DNA of 43,674 nt from an uncultured Lachnospiraceae bacterium. Lineage in GTDB: Bacteria; Bacillota; Clostridia; Lachnospirales; Lachnospiraceae. Made by a program: the position numbers and the translations under genes. The stretch covers positions 1 to 43,674 of the forward strand of contig CAMWQW010000028.1 of NCBI GenBank assembly GCA_947176505.1, in the 5' to 3' direction. This document shows, piece after piece, positions 40,676-43,674 of this stretch (the first letter of the stretch is position 1; every line of letters starts with the position of its first letter). Under the pieces are notes generated by a model that was given only the letters and a program-made list of their open reading frames with translations, was not told where the DNA came from and did no database searches.

Positions 40676-43414
40676 ATGAAGAAGGAGAAAATCCTTATGA
40701 CAGTACTTGGAGTTATATTGATAGCAGGTTTGCTATGTGCGGTAATCTTCATCGCAGTGCGGAACCAAGGCGGGAAGGTAACGGAGACAGCAGAAGATAC
40801 AACAAACGAGATGGAAGCAGACACAGAACAGGAGTCTGAGTCAGAGACGCAGGCAGAATATGAAGCAGATACGCACACGGAGACAGCAGGAACAAATCAC
40901 ATAGTTGACGGAGAAATCATATATGCATTTTCGGACATTGCTATGACGGAAAAGGCGGAAGAGGTTACTATAGAGCAGGCTGAAAACGGTGAGACAAAGC
41001 TTACGTTTGACGGTCAGTATAAATCCGTTTTTTTGCAGATCCCGGAGGAGATAGACGCTACGACTTTGCAAAGGGTTACGTTCCGCATCACGTCAGAAAG
41101 AGCGAATGATTTGGGGTATAAAGCATATACGGAGCAGGATTATACTGATAAATATAATAAGGAGACAATAGTATCTTATGAAAATCCGACGATTGAAACA
41201 AGTGGGGCGGATTTGAAATATCTTGCGCTTATGTCGCTTCGGGAAGGAGTTACGGAAGTGACTGTTTCGGACGTTATGTTCCAGTGTCAGGAAAGCGGCG
41301 GTAGGAATATACAGAAGGATATACCGGATTTACAGCAGGTACTTTCCGCGGAGGGCGGCGTTTCCTACACCGGGGTGGCAATCCCAAATGCAGCGCTTAC
41401 GGATGCAGCCAGAATGGAGCTGGTTACAAAGCATTTTAATAGTATTACTTGTGAAAATGAAATGAAGCCGGAAAGTATTCTCGGAAGTAATGCGCCGGGA
41501 GTGACAACAGTTGATGAATTGGCGGAAAAGCTTGATTTCACTGCGGCGGATGCTGTAGCGGACTGGATTACCGATTACAATAAGGCGAACGGGACAAACA
41601 TTAAGATGCGCGGGCATGTCTTTGTATGGCATAGCCAGACCCCGACATGGTTTTTTAGGGAAGACTTTACGAAAGACGGAGATTTAGTCACAAAAGAAGT
41701 GATGAATCAACGCATGGAATGGTATATTAAGACGGTAGCGCAGCATTTTGATCAGAAATATCCGGGATTAATCTATGCGTGGGATGTTGTAAACGAACAG
41801 GCGGCTGACTCCGGCGGTATCAGAATAGACGGGGATTGGTACAACGTATATAAGGGAAGCGATGAATATATTATAAATGCATTTCGCTATGCAGATCAGT
41901 ATGTCGCAAAGGATACAATTCTTTTCTATAATGATTATAATGAATGTACGCCGGCTAAGTGTGATACCATTGTAAGATTTTTAGAGAAAATCAGAAAAGA
42001 AATTTCAACTGACAGAAAGCTTGGTGCCGGTATGCAGGGGCACCATGATATGGCAACACCTTCGGCATCTTCAATTGAGTCGGCGGCATATGCATATGCA
42101 AATGTAGCTGATACCATACATATAACAGAACTTGACATCAAGTCTACGGTTGGATTTGACGGAACGGATCTTGAGACAGAGTTTACAAAAGGCGCATATC
42201 GTTACGAAGAAATATATAATATAGTTAAGAAAATCAATGCTGATGATACGCTGAAAGGAAACATAGATAATATTACATTCTGGGGAACCCATGACGCGGC
42301 TTCATGGCTTAAGACTTCTAACAGCGTAGGTGGTTCGGCAGATGGCAAAACTCCGCAGTACCCGCTGCTGTTTGATGATAATTTGCAGGCAAAACCGGCG
42401 TATTGGGCTTTTGTCGATGTCGGTGAATTGAAGCCGCTTTCCCAGAAGACTGTGGCTTTGCAGGTAGATGATTTTCAGTATGCAAACACATATAATTTTA
42501 CTGCAGGGGAAGCAGACGTTAGTGTCAGACCAATATGGAATGAGAAAGGCGTTCAATTCGAGATTGCGGTAAAGGATAGTGAGTTCAGTGACGATGATGC
42601 GGTAACCGTTTATGTAGATGTCACGAACTTTAAAGGGGAAAGTGATTCGATTATCACAAAGACAGTTAAGGCTTCCGAGGCTGAAAAGACCACGGTAGGA
42701 TATCAGACTAAAGTGGAAGTTCCAGCAGTGCTAGCGGGTGGTCAGACCATAGCGTTTGACGTTCTTGTGCAGAAAAACGGTATAAAATATGCATTCAATG
42801 ATAAGACTTGCCAACAGGATGCAAGCAGCATTTATTATGCAGAGATGGAAATGAAACCGTTTTTATTCATTCAGAAAGGAACGGCTCAGATTGATGCGGA
42901 TTCGTCCGAGTGGAACGACGTACCGAAGATTCAGCTTGAGGTGAAGTCATCAGACAGTATGGAAGCCTCGGCAGAGGCAAGGGTAATGTGGGACGCGCAA
43001 AATCTCTATGTATTGATTGACGTAACAGACCCGCATCTGGATAAAAAATCGGAACAGACACATGAGCAGGATTCAGTGGAAATATTTATTGATGAGTTGA
43101 ATGAAAAAGCAGATGCATTTGATGATAATGATAAGCAGTACCGCATTAATTATGAAAATGAACAAAGTTTCAACGGAGAAACCTGCAAGGCTGAAAACAT
43201 TGAATCAAAAGTGACGGTCACAGATAAAGGCTATTTGATTGAAGCAGCAATTAAGTGGACCACTCTTGAACCGGCAGCAGGCAGGATGATTGGCATTGAT
43301 TTACAGATTAATGACGGAAAAGACGGAGCGAGAATTGGAACGGCGAATTGGTATGATGCAACGGGAAACGGCTGGTCTAATCCGAGTGTTTATGGTATGG
43401 CAGTTTTGAATTAG
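40676..43414 (+). CDS. Membrane-anchored GH10 endo-xylanase with carbohydrate-binding modules
   Basis: 912 residues. An N-terminal membrane anchor (~6-28) is followed by an acidic Thr/Glu linker. At ~78-205 a CBM22-like beta module occurs. The GH10 catalytic domain spans ~215-560 and holds GHVFVWHSQTPTWFF, the acid/base Glu374 in WDVVNEQ, NDYN, and the nucleophile Glu485 in HITELDIK. At ~565-725 a beta domain lies between, and at ~735-912 a CBM9-like module (DADSSEWNDVPKIQL, ARVMWDAQNLYVLIDVTDPHLD, DSVEIFIDE) binds chain ends. It hydrolyses internal bonds of xylan at the cell surface. This is a hallmark of fibre-degrading Lachnospiraceae. AGGAGAG precedes the ATG. Confidence 0.94.
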   Translation: MKKEKILMTVLGVILIAGLLCAVIFIAVRNQGGKVTETAEDTTNEMEADTEQESESETQAEYEADTHTETAGTNHIVDGEIIYAFSDIAMTEKAEEVTIEQAENGETKLTFDGQYKSVFLQIPEEIDATTLQRVTFRITSERANDLGYKAYTEQDYTDKYNKETIVSYENPTIETSGADLKYLALMSLREGVTEVTVSDVMFQCQESGGRNIQKDIPDLQQVLSAEGGVSYTGVAIPNAALTDAARMELVTKHFNSITCENEMKPESILGSNAPGVTTVDELAEKLDFTAADAVADWITDYNKANGTNIKMRGHVFVWHSQTPTWFFREDFTKDGDLVTKEVMNQRMEWYIKTVAQHFDQKYPGLIYAWDVVNEQAADSGGIRIDGDWYNVYKGSDEYIINAFRYADQYVAKDTILFYNDYNECTPAKCDTIVRFLEKIRKEISTDRKLGAGMQGHHDMATPSASSIESAAYAYANVADTIHITELDIKSTVGFDGTDLETEFTKGAYRYEEIYNIVKKINADDTLKGNIDNITFWGTHDAASWLKTSNSVGGSADGKTPQYPLLFDDNLQAKPAYWAFVDVGELKPLSQKTVALQVDDFQYANTYNFTAGEADVSVRPIWNEKGVQFEIAVKDSEFSDDDAVTVYVDVTNFKGESDSIITKTVKASEAEKTTVGYQTKVEVPAVLAGGQTIAFDVLVQKNGIKYAFNDKTCQQDASSIYYAEMEMKPFLFIQKGTAQIDADSSEWNDVPKIQLEVKSSDSMEASAEARVMWDAQNLYVLIDVTDPHLDKKSEQTHEQDSVEIFIDELNEKADAFDDNDKQYRINYENEQSFNGETCKAENIESKVTVTDKGYLIEAAIKWTTLEPAAGRMIGIDLQINDGKDGARIGTANWYDATGNGWSNPSVYGMAVLN

Positions 43415-43531
43415 GAAGTAACAATGCGTATATAGACAGCTTTGATTGCGGACAAACTGTGCAAAAATGAAGGATATTTAGAGAAGAAATTAAAAAGTAA
43501 AAAAAAAGTACAAAAAATATCGAAAAAGCTG
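43415..43531. other. Gap between xylanase and next promoter
   Basis: About 115 bases, very A-rich from 43490. I see no gene and no convincing terminator for the xylanase, although the A-rich stretch could contain a terminator acting from the opposite strand. Confidence 0.4.
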
Positions 43532-43560
43532 TTGACATTCATATTTTGTAATGATATACT
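43532..43560 (+). promoter_or_regulatory. Strong promoter at the right end
   Basis: TTGACA (43532-43537), 17 bases, TATACT (43555-43560). Preceded by an A-tract like an UP element (AAAAAAAAGTACAAAAAAT). It drives whatever begins at or beyond the right edge. Confidence 0.82.
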
Positions 43561-43674
43561 CAGATTCGTTGCTGAGATATGCAGAGCGCATACAAAAGCA
43601 ATGGTACTTATTTAGAACCTTGACAAATAAACAGTAATGCAACCCTGAAAATTCAAGAGAAGAATTTCAGAGAG
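43561..43674 (+). other. Probable rRNA operon leader; 16S gene may begin at the last bases
   Basis: The sequence has no ORF. It contains TAGAACCTTGACAAATAAAC and ends GAATTTCAGAGAG. Lachnospiraceae rRNA leaders, as I remember them, carry a GAACCTTGA-like element and run into AGAGTTTGATC, the first bases of 16S rRNA; the final AGAG would fit. The strong promoter with an A-tract also fits. It cannot be confirmed without the next bases. Confidence 0.45.

Noticed and set aside
1..43674. CRISPR arrays, tRNA genes, diversity-generating retroelement, integrase and attachment sites
   Set aside because: I looked for regular short repeats, cloverleaf ends, reverse transcriptase motifs, tyrosine/serine recombinase motifs and duplicated borders and found none that I could support.

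Overview
The window looks like a chromosomal segment of a low-GC, Gram-positive gut or rumen Lachnospiraceae bacterium (Roseburia/Butyrivibrio-like). The clues are a cell-anchored GH10 xylanase with carbohydrate-binding modules, a SwrC/AcrB-like RND pump with a long coiled coil, Clostridia-type phage tail proteins and LexA boxes of the Gram-positive type (CGAAC-N4-GTTCG). The family assignment is inference; no 16S sequence is readable, although the last bases look like an rRNA operon leader.

Left edge (1-860): the end of an outside gene, a hairpin, a decayed IS256-family transposase and a strong terminator that closes the minus-strand operon to its right.

Main element (about 862-29641): a long minus-strand operon that encodes a phage tail but no head. 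I see a tail-tube-like protein, a very large tape measure, a tail-hub protein, two paralogous fibres, small distal proteins, a holin-like protein and a GH24 lysozyme. I found no terminase, portal, capsid, protease, integrase or repressor. Host-type genes lie to the right and only an insertion-sequence remnant and an outside gene to the left, so a tailocin-like (headless tail) particle or a reduced prophage are the best readings. Upstream in the same orientation lies a 910-residue protein with a DVDGD motif, RDR/QDE-1-like flanking motifs and a C-terminal zinc ribbon. I read it as a YonO-type single-chain RNA polymerase. It is followed by an HU-like protein and a terminator that appears to separate an early block from the tail genes. 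A cysteine desulfurase with all its key residues sits among the tail and lysis genes.

Divergent from this operon are a small sigma-70-type factor and a DUF262/ParB-like protein. The sigma promoter carries two LexA boxes, one upstream of the -35 and one in the spacer. The simplest model is DNA damage, then LexA release, then sigma factor, then the RNA polymerase block, then tail and lysis genes. This cascade is inferred, not shown.

The tape-measure gene is broken in an informative way. Its 5' part ends at a group I intron (P1, P3, P6, P7 and P8 can be paired by eye). The rest is split into two pieces that share a 36-bp direct repeat, and deletion between the repeats would rejoin them in frame. 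The interruptions carry morons: a retropepsin-like protease with a small overlapping partner, two related zinc-ribbon genes on the opposite strand (one broken) and a DUF262 pseudogene.

Right part (29.7-43.7 kb): host genes on the plus strand. They are a membrane protein, a chemoreceptor, an OmpR-type two-component system with a lipoprotein, an RND efflux pump with its TetR regulator and a clear palindromic operator, and a GH10 xylanase. The window ends in a strong promoter and a leader that probably belongs to an rRNA operon.
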